Shown here: positions 35,101-46,970 of the stretch, in pieces
Position numbering within the stretch: the stretch's first letter is position 1
Layout: each line of letters starts with the position of its first letter
Assembly: GCA_014529385.2 (NCBI GenBank)
Contig: CM043971.1
Span: 95,333,840-95,397,839, forward strand
From: Adiantum capillus-veneris
Taxonomy: Eukaryota > Streptophyta > Polypodiopsida > Polypodiales > Pteridaceae
Direction of reading: 5' to 3'
DNA: 64,000 nt
Translations under genes and position numbers: made by a program
The notes under the pieces: model-generated
Told to the model about the DNA's origin: nothing
Seen by the model: the letters and a program-made list of their open reading frames with translations, nothing else
Databases searched by the model: none

Positions 35101-36072
35101 AAACATGTAAAGATGCCCCTGAGTCGATAATCCAATCACTCATAGCATGTCCATCCTCTGCAGTCAAGAAAATAGAATCAAGATTTCTTGTGAGGAAGAT
35201 GTCACCAGCTTCTATACCAGAATCACTGTCTGAACCAAATCCTGTGACATTCACCTCTTCAATCTTCACTGAACTCTTCTTTTCATCTTGCTCAGAACTC
35301 TTTGTTTTGCCTTTTTCTTGTTTCCACTTCATACAATCTCTCTTCATGTGACCCTTCTTGCCACAATGGTAGCATTCTATGTCATCCTTTGACTTTGAGT
35401 CATGAGACTTACTTCGGTTTTGTGCCTTCTTACTCTTCTTCTCTTTAGACTGTTGTCTCCCTCGAACAACCAAAGCACTATTGCCTGTGTCAATGTTCTT
35501 CTTGTTCACTTCCTCGTGAGCAAGCTGCCTTCTACATTGGCACTTGTAAGACCTTTTGGCACGACAGAATTACTTAACGTTGTGCGAAAAGTATCCCAAC
35601 TGTCTGGCAAAGTGATTAAGAGAAACATAGCCTTCAATGAATCTGGAAAGACTATCTTCTGTGTTGTTAACTGGCTGAAAATTGTGTGAAATTCATTGAG
35701 ATTATTTGACATGGCTGTCCCTTCTTTCATCTTCAAATCCACCAATTTCTTGAGCCAGTAAATGTGAGAAGCAGCACTTTGTTTCTCGTACATACCACAT
35801 AGCTTTTGCCATACGCCATACGCTGTAGTCTCTTCTACTACATTGAAGTAAACATTTTCTGCCAGTGTCAGCATGATTGTGGAACAAGCTAACTCGTCAA
35901 GCTCTTCCCAGTCATCTTCAGCCATACCTTCTGGTCTCTCCCCTTTAAGCTTCAGTGGCTTCACTTGTTTTTTCTGCACCAAAACCTGCCAAATCTACTT
36001 CTTCCAGAATGGAAAGTTTGTGCCATCCAGCTTCTTTATATTGTAAAGAGTCTCACTTTGAGAAGATGCCAT
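32133..36072 (-). pseudogene. Copia C gag-pol polyprotein, broken
   Basis: Starts MASSQSETLYNIKKLDG and meets a TAG soon after (FPFWKK*, about 36000). Gag continues (WQKLCGMYEKQSAASH) to a frameshift near 35518. Then come the CCHC knuckle CYHCGKKGHMKRDC, protease IDSGASLHV, pre-integrase LWHRRLGHMS, and integrase HSDLCGPM, DDYSRKVWVYF and RTDNGGEY. A TAA precedes NPSQNGVAERMNRT. RT has ARLVAKGFK*, YGLKQAPREWY and LYVDDML; RNase H has YTDSDYAGD and STTEAEYVA. The tail (TKDNLADLLIKGLPG) ends near 32133. At least six stops or frameshifts are visible. Confidence 0.88.
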
Positions 36073-37117
36073 ATCTGCCAAACTGTTTACTTTTGGGAAA
36101 AATTCGGCAGAGTTTCCCCTGTAAACTAGTCTCTGTACACAATAAACGAGCTGCAAACAACAAGCTGAACACCTCTCCTCAAGAACTGTCAGTATTTTGA
36201 AAAATTTTGACAGAGTCTCCCTTGTAAACTGAGCTCTGGAAACCAAAAGATAGCTCAAAAACAACCATAAATAGCTAACCAATGACAAATCTAAAAATCT
36301 TTGTAATATGGTATCCTGTAAGCATACACTGTCTCCTATCTGGGCGATGACAGAACCTGTATCTGTCTCAAGACTGAACCCTGAACAATGCCTCAACGGC
36401 CTGACGCATAAGATGCAATCCAGTGTCTACACAAAGTCATACATCCTATGGGATAAAAGTTGCCAAAGAGGATGTGTGTAGAGGGGAACTCCAGCAACCT
36501 AATCCACCTCACACTGGGTAACCCAGCCCCCAATGCTTGGCTTCAAAAAACCTCACACACGACCCTCTCAGATGGCTCAGCAAACTGCCTAGAACTAGCA
36601 TACATCCTACAATAGACCAATCACTGTCCTATGACCGTTGTGGTGGTCTATCTACTAGCGTGACTCACAACTAGCAGACCCACAATCACAGTATATCAAT
36701 CTGCAATACATGCCAGTGGTGTCAAGCCGTCGTATGGCCACACCTCCCCTGGAACCTGGCAAGCACAAGAAGTAGCAATGCAGACTGCAATATATATATA
36801 CGTGATTATATATATGTGAACCTGGTCTATAGATGATGCTTTGAAGACTAATGAGTGATGTATGTCGATGCCGATATTGATGCCGACCACCTCCTGCTTG
36901 CCAATCTACACAAGACGGGTTTCTTTGCGGCTGAAACCTATCTTTTGATGTAGTGCTCAAAACGAAATTCTGAGGGCATAAACAGCTTCGAAAGGGGGGT
37001 AAAACCTTAGGTCACCTTATGGAAATACTCCCGGAGCGCCGAGTGTGAATTTCTAAGCTCTGGATCCAGAATCTGCCTGAAAAGTGCGCGCGCGCGATTA
37101 TGTGAAAACGCACTGAA

Positions 37118-37135
37118 CCTTGCTCTGATACCAAT
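37118..37135 (-). other. Primer binding site of copia C
   Basis: On the + strand it reads CCTTGCTCTGATACCAAT, the complement of ATTGGTATCAGAGCAAGG. It adjoins the 5' LTR and matches initiator-Met tRNA. Confidence 0.85.
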
Positions 37136-37358
37136 TGAAGTCGTGGAGCGCAGCTTAGATAGACTCTCACACACATTCACAAAGAAACACAGACAGAGAG
37201 CTTACATAGTACGCAGAGAATTCTGTTGAAGGGTTATCTCCCAAAACCTATTATTCACACAAGTATAAGTGAGTATATACAAAGAGTTAGTGATAAGCGA
37301 GTTAGGCGGCCGGCCGGCCATATCCATATAAGAGGCGACTTGGTCTTTAATCCCAACA
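37136..37358 (-). repeat. 5' LTR of copia C
   Basis: 223 bp, matching 31816-32042. It is flanked on the right by the ATATG target duplication. Confidence 0.9.
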
Positions 37359-37363
37359 ATATG

Positions 37364-38640
37364 CAACTAGAACATGGTTGATGACCATGACCCTTCCTAC
37401 CATGGAGCCTTGGAATCCCACCCACCAATTAAGTTTCCTCTCAACATTGGTACACACACCCAATTCCAACATTGTTTTGAAGATATCACAAACACCATAG
37501 GAATCCCCAATAGCCTAAATAGTTTTCCTTCTCTGATGGCAGAGAAACCTTCATTGACGGACTACTTAGGAATATTACAATTACTAGCATACACTCCAGT
37601 CTTGTTGTGTTTTATCCTGGATCTTGAAAAAGAGTAGAATGTGTCAAGGGCTGCCTAAAATATCCTCAAGGAGTTGGCATCATTGGCCAGAAGAGCATTA
37701 GTATCCTTCATAAATTTTGATAAGACATTTTGATTTGTTAGAGTTGGATTCCATTGACCAAACCTCTAGAGATTTTTATCAATGATGAGATAGTTGAGAC
37801 CATCATGTGCAATTGAATATAGGAGAGGGGCTACGGGTCAACTTGTCAAACCAACCTTTGAAGAGAAAATGGTTCAGATAGAACCCCATTGGCGACTAGT
37901 CTTGACCAAGAGTTGCCGAACAATCAAGCAAACAATGTACATATTCTCTAAATTTGGGGTCAAAGCCCATTTTTTCCAAGGTTTCCAATATGAAAGAGCA
38001 TTCAAGTCCATCATAGGCTATGTCAAACTCATTCTTGAAGAATAGAATCTCTTAGGAAGATTCTTGTGCATATTCAATGCCTGCTGAAATAGAGATGGAT
38101 GCTTTGACAAGCTTTCAACCTCTTCTAAAGCCTTCTTATTCTGTAGAAATCCATTTCATCATATGATTTGATATTTTAGTGGCTAAAGCTCAACCAAAGA
38201 TTTTGTAAGCAATGTTAAGCATAGTCAAAGGTCTCCAAGTAGCAAAGTCTTCCTTAGGCCCTCGTTTATACAAAATCTTGATGACTCCCCAATGTTGATA
38301 GAGCAGGGGAGGGTATGATGCTTCAAAGATTCCTCCCAAACATGGAGAATAAGGACATATCAAGGCTTTGAAATCTTTGAAAAACTCAGTCGATAGCCCA
38401 TTTAGACTAGGAGTCTTCTTGAATTTGAGGCCTTCTATAGCTACTTGAATTTCAATGGTAGATAGGTAGGTCCATCAATATGGAGATGCAAGGAGGGATA
38501 ACATTTTCTAGGGTGGTACGTATACTCTCTCTACTTGCTACCTTGTCTACAAAGATAAATTCCAAAGGGTTGAGTCTGAAAAATCTCCTTGGATGGTTTG
38601 TCCATCTTTCTTGCCCACCACTCTTTTCATGTCGGAGGGA
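37364..38640 (-). pseudogene. L1-type LINE reverse transcriptase, 5' part
   Basis: On the - strand RT motifs appear in order: GLKFKKTPSLNGLSTEFF (about 38400), VIKILYKRGPKEDFATWRPL and TMLNIAYKIFG (38200-38290), and FILETLEKMGFDPKF (37940-37990). A worn LGIPM segment and the GSWSS/TMF region lead to the copia C junction. Frequent stops show it is inactive. It continues at 31810 on the other side of copia C. Confidence 0.72.
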
Positions 38641-38830
38641 AACCCACTATTCACCACACTTTTTCTGCTTGTTGTCGCTCTTGCATGAATTTAGCATAGT
38701 TGGATGTCTCTTTGAGTAGCCGATTTTTGTGCAAGGAGAAACCCTCTATTCAACTTAATTTTTTTTGCTTAGTGTGGCTCTTACACAAATTCACCTTAGT
38801 CGAATGGTTGTTTGAGTCCCAAGGTATCGA
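38630..38830 (+). repeat. Tandem ~100 bp monomers, left block
   Basis: Two copies of a unit with GAGTAGCC..TTTTTGTGCAAGG, GAAACCCTC.ATTCAAC, GCTCTT.CA..AATTCACCTTAGT and GATGGCTCTTTG-like segments. The same unit, in the same orientation, recurs at 41380-41640 on the far side of the foldback. Confidence 0.65.
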
Positions 38831-39203
38831 CCATGGAATGATTATAGTACCACCTAAATGCATGGAAGGGGGGGGGGGGGGGTTAAAAGGCTACATTAGT
38901 TTATAAGTTAGGGTAGGCCCCTAGAAATTAACCTCCTAAAGTTGAAAATAAGGAAGGGAGTGGTTAAACTGAGAAAGAGGGGAAGGAGGCAAAGAAATGG
39001 ATTTATTGTGTCTCATAAGAATGGCTACTCAAGTGAGAAACATCCCTCTCCTCTAAATTGTTTGATAATATAGGCGTGTAGATACAAAGGGTACTGGTGT
39101 CATTTTGTATCACATCCACTTTGTTCCCCCAAGGAGTTCTTGTTTAGTTCATAATTTTTCAAATGACTTTCTTGTTTCTTCTTGAAAACCGTCCTTTGTA
39201 AAA

Positions 39204-39625
39204 CAAGTGAGAGGGTCACGGTGGCTTTCTAAAACAATAAGAAAGTGATAAAATCATTAAGTTGAGTTCAACTGAAAATTAAGTGTTCGGGAAAGGAATG
39301 CCTCAGCATAGCCTTTAGCCAATTGAAATTCGAGACTGCTGGTTGCAAACCATGGTAAAGAAAAGAAAAATCGGTGAAATATGTGAGAAAATAGTTCAGC
39401 AATCATGCAAATTTTAAATTTTTGCTAGTATTTCTAGTTTGTTTCTTTGTGAGGAGGAAACTAGGCCAACGGTCACTTAATAAAAGGGACTTTCCCAAAT
39501 ATTGACTAGAATTAAGTTATAGAATGCAAGAAAATTCAAGCCATGGAAGGTTGTGAAATGAATGTGAAATAAAAAGAACTTATCAATATATATATGTTTG
39601 TGTGTCTGTGTTTGTGTGAATATAA

Positions 39626-39688
<63 letters not shown>

Positions 39689-41358
39689 GAATTTACTAGA
39701 ATTATGCAAGGCCATGAAGCTTCATTTTAACATTCTAAAACTATAGAATGCAAGAAAAGTCAAGGCATGTCATATGTGAAATGAAAGGTGAAATAACAAG
39801 TGAAAGGGTCACGACGGCTTTCAAAAACCATAAGAAAGTGATAAAAGTATTAGGTTGAATTAAACTGATATCAGTGTTTGGGAAATGATTGCCTTAGCTT
39901 AGTCTTGAGCCGATTGCAAATCTCAAAATTTATGTTAGTATTTTCGATTTTCTTCTTTGTGAGGAGGAAACTCAATCAGCAGCAGCCGCTTAATCAAAAA
40001 GACTTTCTCGAACGTTAACACTGACTGGAATCAAGCTATAAAATGCAAGAAATGTAAAGGCATGTGAAGTTGTGAAATGAAAGGTGAAATAAAAATAACT
40101 AATTAATATATGTGTGTGCGTGTATAGAATTTATTAGAATTAAGCAAGGTGAAGCTTCACTTTAGCATTCTAAAACAATAGAATGCAAAAAAAAAACATG
40201 TGTGCGTGTAAAATTTACTAAAATTATGCAAGGCGAAGCTTCACTTTAGCATTCTAAAACAATAGAATGCAAGAAAAGTAAAGACATGTAAGAATGTGAA
40301 TTTTGAAATGAAAGGTAAGTCTCCATCATGCACTAAAAACTATGAAAGTCTCCCTAACCCACCGTCCACCCAACACTAAGGGTTTCTTTTAGAAAGCCAA
40401 AAAGATTCATTTACTATTTTATAACTAAAATCACATTTAAAGTAAGTCTCAATCATCACTGAAAACATTGAAAGTATGCCTGACCCAACTCCTCTCTAAA
40501 GCTTCTTTTAGAAAGCCAAAAAACGCCTATATATATTTATTGTACAAGGATTTCCACTTTGATTCATCTTGTTATGTAAATTCACTGGAGTCCAACTCTT
40601 ATATAATAAGTCAAGGGTATAATAGTTCTTAGAATTGAAAGCCATGTAAGCGTTCTCAGACTATCTTCTTGCAGATGGCATTCCCTTTTTGGCTTTCTAA
40701 AAGAAACCCTTAGTGTTGGGCTTGGTTAGGGAGACTTTCATAGTTTTCGGTGCCTAATGGAGTCTTACCTTTCATTTCACATTTTGACCATGTCTTTACT
40801 TTTCTTGCATTCTATTGTTTTAGAATGCTAAAGTGAAGCTTCACTTTGCATAATTTTAGTAAATTTTACACACACACACATTTTTTTTTTTTGCATTCTA
40901 TTGTTTTAGAATGCTAAAGTGAAGCTTCACCTTGCATAATTCTAATAAATTCTACACACACACACACATGAATTAGTTCTTTTTATTTCACCTTTCATTT
41001 CACAACTTCACATGCCTTTACATTTCTTGCATTTTATAGCTTGATTCCAGTCAGTGTTAACGTTCGAAAAAGTTTTTTTTATTAAGTGACTGCTGATCAA
41101 GTTTCCTCCTCACAAAGAAGAAAATCGAAAATACTAGCAGAAATTTTGAGATTTGCATAATTTTTGGACAACTTTCTCACATATTTCATCAATTTTTCTT
41201 TCATTTACCATGGTTTACAGCTAGCTAGTCTCGATTTTCAATTGGCTCAAGACTAAGTTGAGGCAATCCTTTCCCAAACGCTGATACCAGTTTAATTCAA
41301 CCTAATAATTTTATCACTTTCTTATTGTTTTTGAAAGCCGTCGTGACCCTTTCACTTG
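39204..41358. repeat. Large foldback with duplicated left arm
   Basis: The right arm (40695-41358) is an inverted copy of the left arm (39797-40405), which starts CAAGTGAAAGGGTCACGACGG. The left arm has lost about 125 bases relative to the right. A second, older left-arm copy in direct orientation lies at 39204-39760 and keeps those bases. A short motif with GTGAAGCTTCACTTTAGC occurs in every arm, twice in the inner parts. The spacer 40405-40695 holds one more partial copy. No protein-coding gene is visible. A (GT)n tract at 39629-39685 interrupts the older arm. Confidence 0.75.
39629..39685. repeat. (GT)n microsatellite
   Basis: About 28 uninterrupted TG units. Confidence 0.95.
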
Positions 41359-41379
41359 TTTATATAGAGAGGATCTTTC

Positions 41380-41640
41380 GACATCCGAGTAGCCTAATTT
41401 TGTGCAAGGGAGAAACCCTCCATTTAATTTATTTATTTTTCTTTGTGTCTCTCTTGCATGAATTTACCTTAGTAGGATGGCTCTCCCAATAGCCTAATAT
41501 TGTGTAAGGGGAAACCCTCTTCAAAAACAATAAAAATTGGTGTCACTCTTGTGCATATTCACCTTAGTTAGATGGCTCTTTGAGTAGCCTATTTTTGTGC
41601 ATGAGGAACCCTCCATTCAACAAAATTATCTTAACACACT
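41380..41640 (+). repeat. Tandem ~100 bp monomers, right block
   Basis: Two and a half copies of the unit also found at 38630-38830, each with AGTAGCCTA..TTTTGTGCA and GAAACCCTC. The matching orientation on both sides suggests the foldback inserted into one tandem array. Confidence 0.65.
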
Positions 41641-41760
41641 TTTTTAATGGTATCCTAAGTTGAACATTAAAATAAAGTATTATCATATAAGTGATCATTA
41701 TTGTCACTTATGCTTTGATCTTCATTGATGTTGCAGGGGGTAAAATTTGATTAACGTCAA

Positions 41761-42219
41761 GACTCAAGGACCAAGCAAAGTGCTAGGAAGGTCCCAAAGG
41801 TAGACATTGGTAAAGAGGAACCACTTGATGAGGACAAAGCAAAGAAAGAAGAGGGATCAAAGCAAGCAAAGAAGCCTCCAAAAAAAATAAGCAACCAAAA
41901 AAGGGCACAAAGGATGATTCACACAATGCAAGTGATACATACAAAGATCCCAATCAAGCGTGTTTCAAAGGAGTGAAGGTTTTCATATAATGGCTATGGA
42001 AATTCCTAGGCTTCTTTTTTAGAGACTTTCCAATCAAGGTGGAGAGCAATTCAAAATAGATATGAGATGGACAAGGAGTGCATTGAATTCATGCACGAGG
42101 CTGTTGAAGATTTCTTAATTGAGATTTTCCAAAATGCATACATATGTGTAGCTCACTTCCATAGGGTTTCACTTATGGATAAAGACATTATTATCATGAG
42201 GTGTTTAGTAAAAATCTAG
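41761..42219 (+). pseudogene. Second histone H3-like sequence, broken
   Basis: One reading frame, about 150 codons, close to H3 length (about 136). Near its start it reads RTKQSARK (from 41767), the H3 tail signature, but the expected ATG-Ala is replaced by GAC-TCA. A Lys/Glu-rich stretch follows (KAKKEEGSKQAKKPPKK). A decayed helix and loop region (TFQSRWRAIQ) comes next, then FMHEAVEDFLIEIFQNA, CVAHFHRVSLM and DKDIIIMR, which follow the alpha2, loop 2 and alpha3 pattern of H3. EDFL, the F..A..C spacing and RVSLM resemble CENH3 more than canonical H3. Stops at 41974 (TGA) and 42007 (TAG) interrupt it, and about four residues of loop 1 are missing. It may be a CENH3/H3 retro-copy or part of another transposon. 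Confidence 0.6.
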
Positions 42220-43299
42220 ACCCCACATCCTTATCCATAAGTGAATTCAAGAAATGGCTCTCCAATGTTGATTTTGCAACATGCGAGCTTATTTTTTTCC
42301 CTTATCATGAGAGGTATGTTTATTCGCAAAGGCTATCCCAATTTGATGGTTTCATCTTTGATTTTAACCAACTACTTTACTTTGGTCACATTTCACATTA
42401 GAGTTTCATGGACATTGATATCATTGACAAGACATACTACATTTTGAACTCTCTTGAAGGAGCCCATGGAATGGATATGATGCTCGGGAGGTTACTATGT
42501 ATAAATTGTGTATATCGTTTGCATTTGAGGACTATTTCTAAAACTTCTTGTCTGTGAAATTTTGACATATAAAACATCCTTTTCCTATTCAATATGTAAA
42601 AAATGTTTCCACTTCCATTCTATGGTACCCTTTTGTATGTGAAAATGTGAGAAAAATGAAATCAAATAAGCCCTTCTGTTGTACTAACATGATAGTGGCA
42701 TAATTACAATGTGACCCCCCTGAGCTAGGATGTAACACTTTCAACAAGCACGCATGTCTACTAAGCCATCAGATTTCAAACTCGTTGCATTTTGAGACAT
42801 CACAATCTAACTCTTTTTGAAGCTATGTCAACTCTTCCATTCTATTAGAGATGCCAAAAAAGTAGTTTGCAATCCCATTTACCAAAGAGTCAATTTGTTT
42901 AGCATAAGGTAGTTTTGTTGATGTGTACGATGTGGCTAAATTGGTTGAGGAAGAATCAAACTCAAAACCATCCTCAAACTCATTTTCCTCCACAATTATT
43001 ATTTCTAAAGATACGTTTCGATGTATGTCCACGACCTGGTGTTTCTTTGCCATTATAGACAAATTTCCAAACTTTAGCATTGTCTTTTATTTGTCTCTCT
43101 TAGAAACTTTAAGATCCAAAATCCAATGCGTAGCTTGTTATGATAATGAAGCTTGTCTTTAGAAGAATAAACTAAGAAAGTCTTCCAAAGGATAATGTAT
43201 ACCTTTAGTGTCTCTATTTTTTATTTTACAAATGACATCCTTCAATGTACAGTATGAGGTATGAGGATAAATTGCATTAAAAAAATAAAACACATTGTT
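42220..43299. other. No recognised gene; short unassigned frames
   Basis: A frame of about 66 codons at 42201-42401 (LSISEFKKWLSNVDF, FFPYHERYVYSQR) continues past a TAG with IDKTYYILNSLEG. It may belong with the H3-like sequence just upstream. On the - strand, 43080-42780 encodes an acidic segment ending NRMEELTQLQKELD. Neither is recognised. Confidence 0.3.
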
Positions 43300-43674
43300 A
43301 GCTCCATGTATGCTAGTTGTGCCTCTCTAGCATCTCATAAGAATGCTAGAACATGCAAAAATGCAGCTTGAGCATGCCAGCTATAAGCTGCAGGCTATCC
43401 ATGGGCACCCTGGCCTTGCTACACCCTTGCCTTGAAGTAGCAACGAGTCATGCAAGCCTCGTGCAACAATGCCTAATATTGTCCTATATGGGAACACCCT
43501 TGATAAAGATGTAGGGAAAATAGGTTGCTGACAGGCCACCATGAACAGTCAATGGGAACTAGGGCATGTTGTTCTCCACCCAGCCTCTCTCTATATAGAC
43601 CTTGGCTTAGAGACCCCTGAACTGGATGCTTCGCTTAGGACCGTGGCTCCCTCTTCCCTACCATTGCGCTAACA
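43300..43674 (-). repeat. 3' LTR of a second gypsy remnant
   Basis: On the - strand a polypurine tract (CCAAGGGGGAGTAG, 43675-43688) is followed by TGTTAGCGCAATGG. A TATATAGAGAG box near 43590 fits an LTR promoter. The outer boundary was not fixed. Confidence 0.5.
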
Positions 43675-44530
43675 CTACTCCCCCTTGGAGAAGCATTTTT
43701 GTTTTTGAAAACAAAAGTGACATATTTCTTCTTAAGAACACTAATGTTTTCCCACTTGAACTATACCATGATAGTCAAGAATATGTTTAGGGTCATGTGG
43801 TTGAGTGAGAGGTTCAATGAAAACAAAAATAACATCTTGATTGATGACATTGTTGTCCTTATGCAGTGTTTACATAAACGGCTTACATACAAACCTGGAT
43901 GAATATGAGAGTGTATACACAAGATCTCCAACTCACTTGAGTATTTTGAATGGGTCAAAACACCTAAGAGGTAACTAGATGGATGACCAATTTTTTAAAA
44001 ATTTGAAGGCCCTTGAACACATAAGAATGCCTCTTCTTGACTTTCAATGAAAGTGACTTGCTAACATTTCTCATTGACATGCTTCTTGTATTTGTATGTG
44101 GTTGTCAAACATTTTGACGAGCAATTTGTAGCACATCCATATGGTCTTGGATAAAGTCCTTGACTTACTAAATCTTCTTCGTAACCAACCCCACTGTAAC
44201 TGGTGATCTAGGTTGAAAACCTTACATAAGCATAAAAGGACTAAACTTGGTCGTAGCACGCTTTGCACTATTATAAACAAACTCCAAAATAAGGAGATAA
44301 TCTTCCCAATTGGATTTAGTCTATATAATCTATACAAATTATCAACAAATAGCTTGGTCAACTCTAGAGTTTTGATAGTGGACTTAGTTGGATAAAGTCA
44401 CAGAGTTTTAGTCAACCTATCTACAATCACCCATATTGAGTCATGTCCTCGTACGATGGTTGGTGGACCCACAATAAAATCCATAGAGATACTACACTTA
44501 TCGTGCCTAAAAAGTTGAAACAACGATCTA
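43675..44530 (-). pseudogene. Ty3/gypsy integrase remnant
   Basis: On the - strand the integrase core start reads ISMDFIVGPPTIVRGHDS and IWVIVDRLTKTL (44400-44510), then LELTKLFVDNLYRLY. After an internal deletion it continues NWEDYLLILEFVYNS and SPFMLM*GFQPRSP (44180-44320). Downstream reading to 43690 is degenerate and ends at the polypurine tract. Stops are frequent and RT was not found to the right. Confidence 0.65.
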
Positions 44531-46790
44531 TGGATGTTGTTTACAGTACTTGTTACATTAACAAGTCTTACTACATATCCAAAAATATCATGCCACTAAA
44601 ATTGTTCTCAATATCATATGCATAAAACGGTCTAATCAACGGATTCGACTAGCACACATAAGGATTGTGTCGTGACACATAACGAAGAAAAAGGTGCACG
44701 TGTTAGTCCCAGAGATGCATATTCTCCACATGTGGAATATGTCTCATATAGTATGTCAGTAGATGTGAAATCCATCCAAGTGCAGTAAGTACTTGTGTGT
44801 GGAGGTAACTAGAAACACTCAGCGAGACAGGAGTGAGAGGGACCCTCATAAACCTTGCTCCACACTAGCTAAATCGAACTCCATGAGTTCATAAACCATG
44901 TTGTACACCTTGTGTTTGACAACGCTTGCCAAAAATGATCCCTACCTCTTAGGATGATGATCGTCGTAAGAGAGGTAACCACTAAAAGAGTAGATAATAT
45001 CCAAAGTGGACGCTCGATTCCATCATAAGGAAAATTAACAGGGATAAGGAAAAACTATCATAGGAGGTACCCGATACAATAACCTCTAACCCTTCCTGTA
45101 AATTGTTACCATGTAGTGCCCCCTAGTCCTACCATTGCTCATGTCGTAGGCTAGTGGAAGGCCAAAATGATACTGCTTAAACCACTAGGTAGAGGGGAAC
45201 CATCATAGGCTGCCTTACTACCATTAGTGGTTGTAAACTGACCGATAAAATGAACTGAACTTCTGTCACTTGATAGTTCATAACTTCTTTCCTTGAAAGC
45301 ACAAGTATGAAGGGTCAATCAAGGGACCATCCACACTGATTGAGTGATTGGTCATTTACAAGTTGGGTCATACCCAAGAAATGCTTCTTCTATAGATACA
45401 ATCGGTTCTATAGAATAAAAATTAGATCTTCTCAAGTTGGAATCTTATTCACAACTGATCATTAAAACAATCATAGCCTCCATTGAAAGAAGAGGAAGAT
45501 TCTCAATAAACAACAAAAACTAGTCGGACGAGGTTTTCTCCAAATATGCAATAAGAGGTATGGCTGACAACATATCTCAATCATGAATGTGGGATTGCAA
45601 GTCCATAGATTCATAAGCAAACCAAGAGATGGCCTGCCTCGAGGCTCTCTGGAAAGATCCATGTTATCACATGAATATGTTTCTTGATGTATAATTTGAA
45701 CAAATAAAAAATAGAACTTGAAAATTTACGCATACCATGTTTGCAACATTTTGCGGATATCACCTCATTGAGTTTGATCAATAACCATTGCAAAATGAGA
45801 TCCTTGAAAGAATCAACAATTGTGTAGTGCTTTTGTCGGCTTCACCAAAGCACATCAAACCTTGTCATTTTTGAGTGGTATGCACAAGAACTCAACAAAT
45901 GCCTTGATAGGCCATGTGGCTTGTAAACTTTACATGCCCCAAAAAATCTCATGAGATCTAAGCCTTGCTATATACAAGCAGTTGATGCATATCGTGCTTG
46001 AATTTTTTAGAACTGTGCAAAATTTAAAAAGTTCAGCATGTTTAAACTCTAAATGCATCTATGGAAAGTCCAAAAGAGAGTTCCTTGCCCTTGGTTTCCA
46101 TGAATTTGAATCAAAAGCTCAGCTTCTTTGCCCTTAGTTGCCTTGGTTACCATGCCTTGATGGAAACTCCTAGCTCCAGCTCTTGTTGCCACTTGCTTGA
46201 TCAGATAGTCCACTAGTATCACTCAAATACCGCGGCAAACTTACTTTGAATCCTTGAGTTGAAACCTTACTGCCCAACTAAAGTTGAGACTTATGATGTC
46301 CAATTCTCAAGACTGGCCCTCTTCTTCGACACCTTGTGTCCCTGGCTTATGTACGTGCTTGTCAATTTTTTGCATCACCTAGTGCCGCCATTGCTTCCTT
46401 TAATTTCGCTTGCTATCGCATTTCAACAAACAGTTTCACATGGCCTTTTTTGCTTGTTGCACTTTTCTTTCCAAGGTTAGAGTGTTATCCGCCTCCATTG
46501 TACGACCTCACCTAGTGTTGTCATGTCATAAAATCTAATATCTAATATCTAACCAACCCAAATGATTTCTCATATTAAATTGATCACTTAATGTGGGAGA
46601 ATAAACGGGAACAAGTGTTAAGATATAGACATGTGCTTATAGATCTATCTCAACACGGGGCCAATGGTAAAGGGGCCAAAATGAGAGATGGTCTATCAAA
46701 GAGCAAGGCTAACAAATGGAGCATAAGACCTTAGGGTTAGCTTCATTGAAGACCTCCAATAATGTGTATAAAAGTCCTTTGACCTTAGGT
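44531..46790. other. No gene recognised
   Basis: Mixed-composition sequence with only short frames and no domain I can name. It may be the decayed upstream half of the gypsy remnant. Confidence 0.4.
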
Positions 46791-46799
46791 AAGCTAGGG

Positions 46800-46970
46800 T
46801 TGAGCTTGAGGCGCGGGAACCCGACCCAGCTCGAGGTGCTTGTCATGCTTGATGACTAAGGTGCTTGAGGTGCTTGATGATTGAGGTGCTTGAGATGCTT
46901 GAGGTGCTTAATGATTGAGATGCTTGAGGTGCTTGACATGCTTGAGATGCTAGGGTTGCACTTGAGGTGA
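46800..46970 (+). repeat. TGAGGTGCT minisatellite
   Basis: Ten or more copies of a 9-10 base unit, TTGAGGTGC or TTGAGATGC, with occasional ATGATTGAGG spacers. Confidence 0.8.

Larger units (their letters stand above)
31816..37358 (-). mobile_element. Ty1/copia retrotransposon C, inserted in a LINE
   Basis: The LTRs are 31816-32042 and 37136-37358, both running TGAAGTCGTGGAGCG... to ...TCCCAACA on the + strand. They are flanked by ATATG (31811-31815 and 37359-37363). On the - strand the PBS TTGGTATCAGAGCAAGG lies next to the 37136 LTR, and the tract AAGTGGGAGGT precedes TGTTGGG of the 32042 LTR. The element is therefore read right to left. The LTRs contain GGCCGGCCGGCC. They are close in sequence, with some substitutions and small indels. 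Confidence 0.93.

Noticed and set aside
38630-41640. CRISPR-like or origin-like repeat array
   Set aside because: The repeats are long, contiguous and inverted in a plant genome; there are no short repeats with unique spacers.
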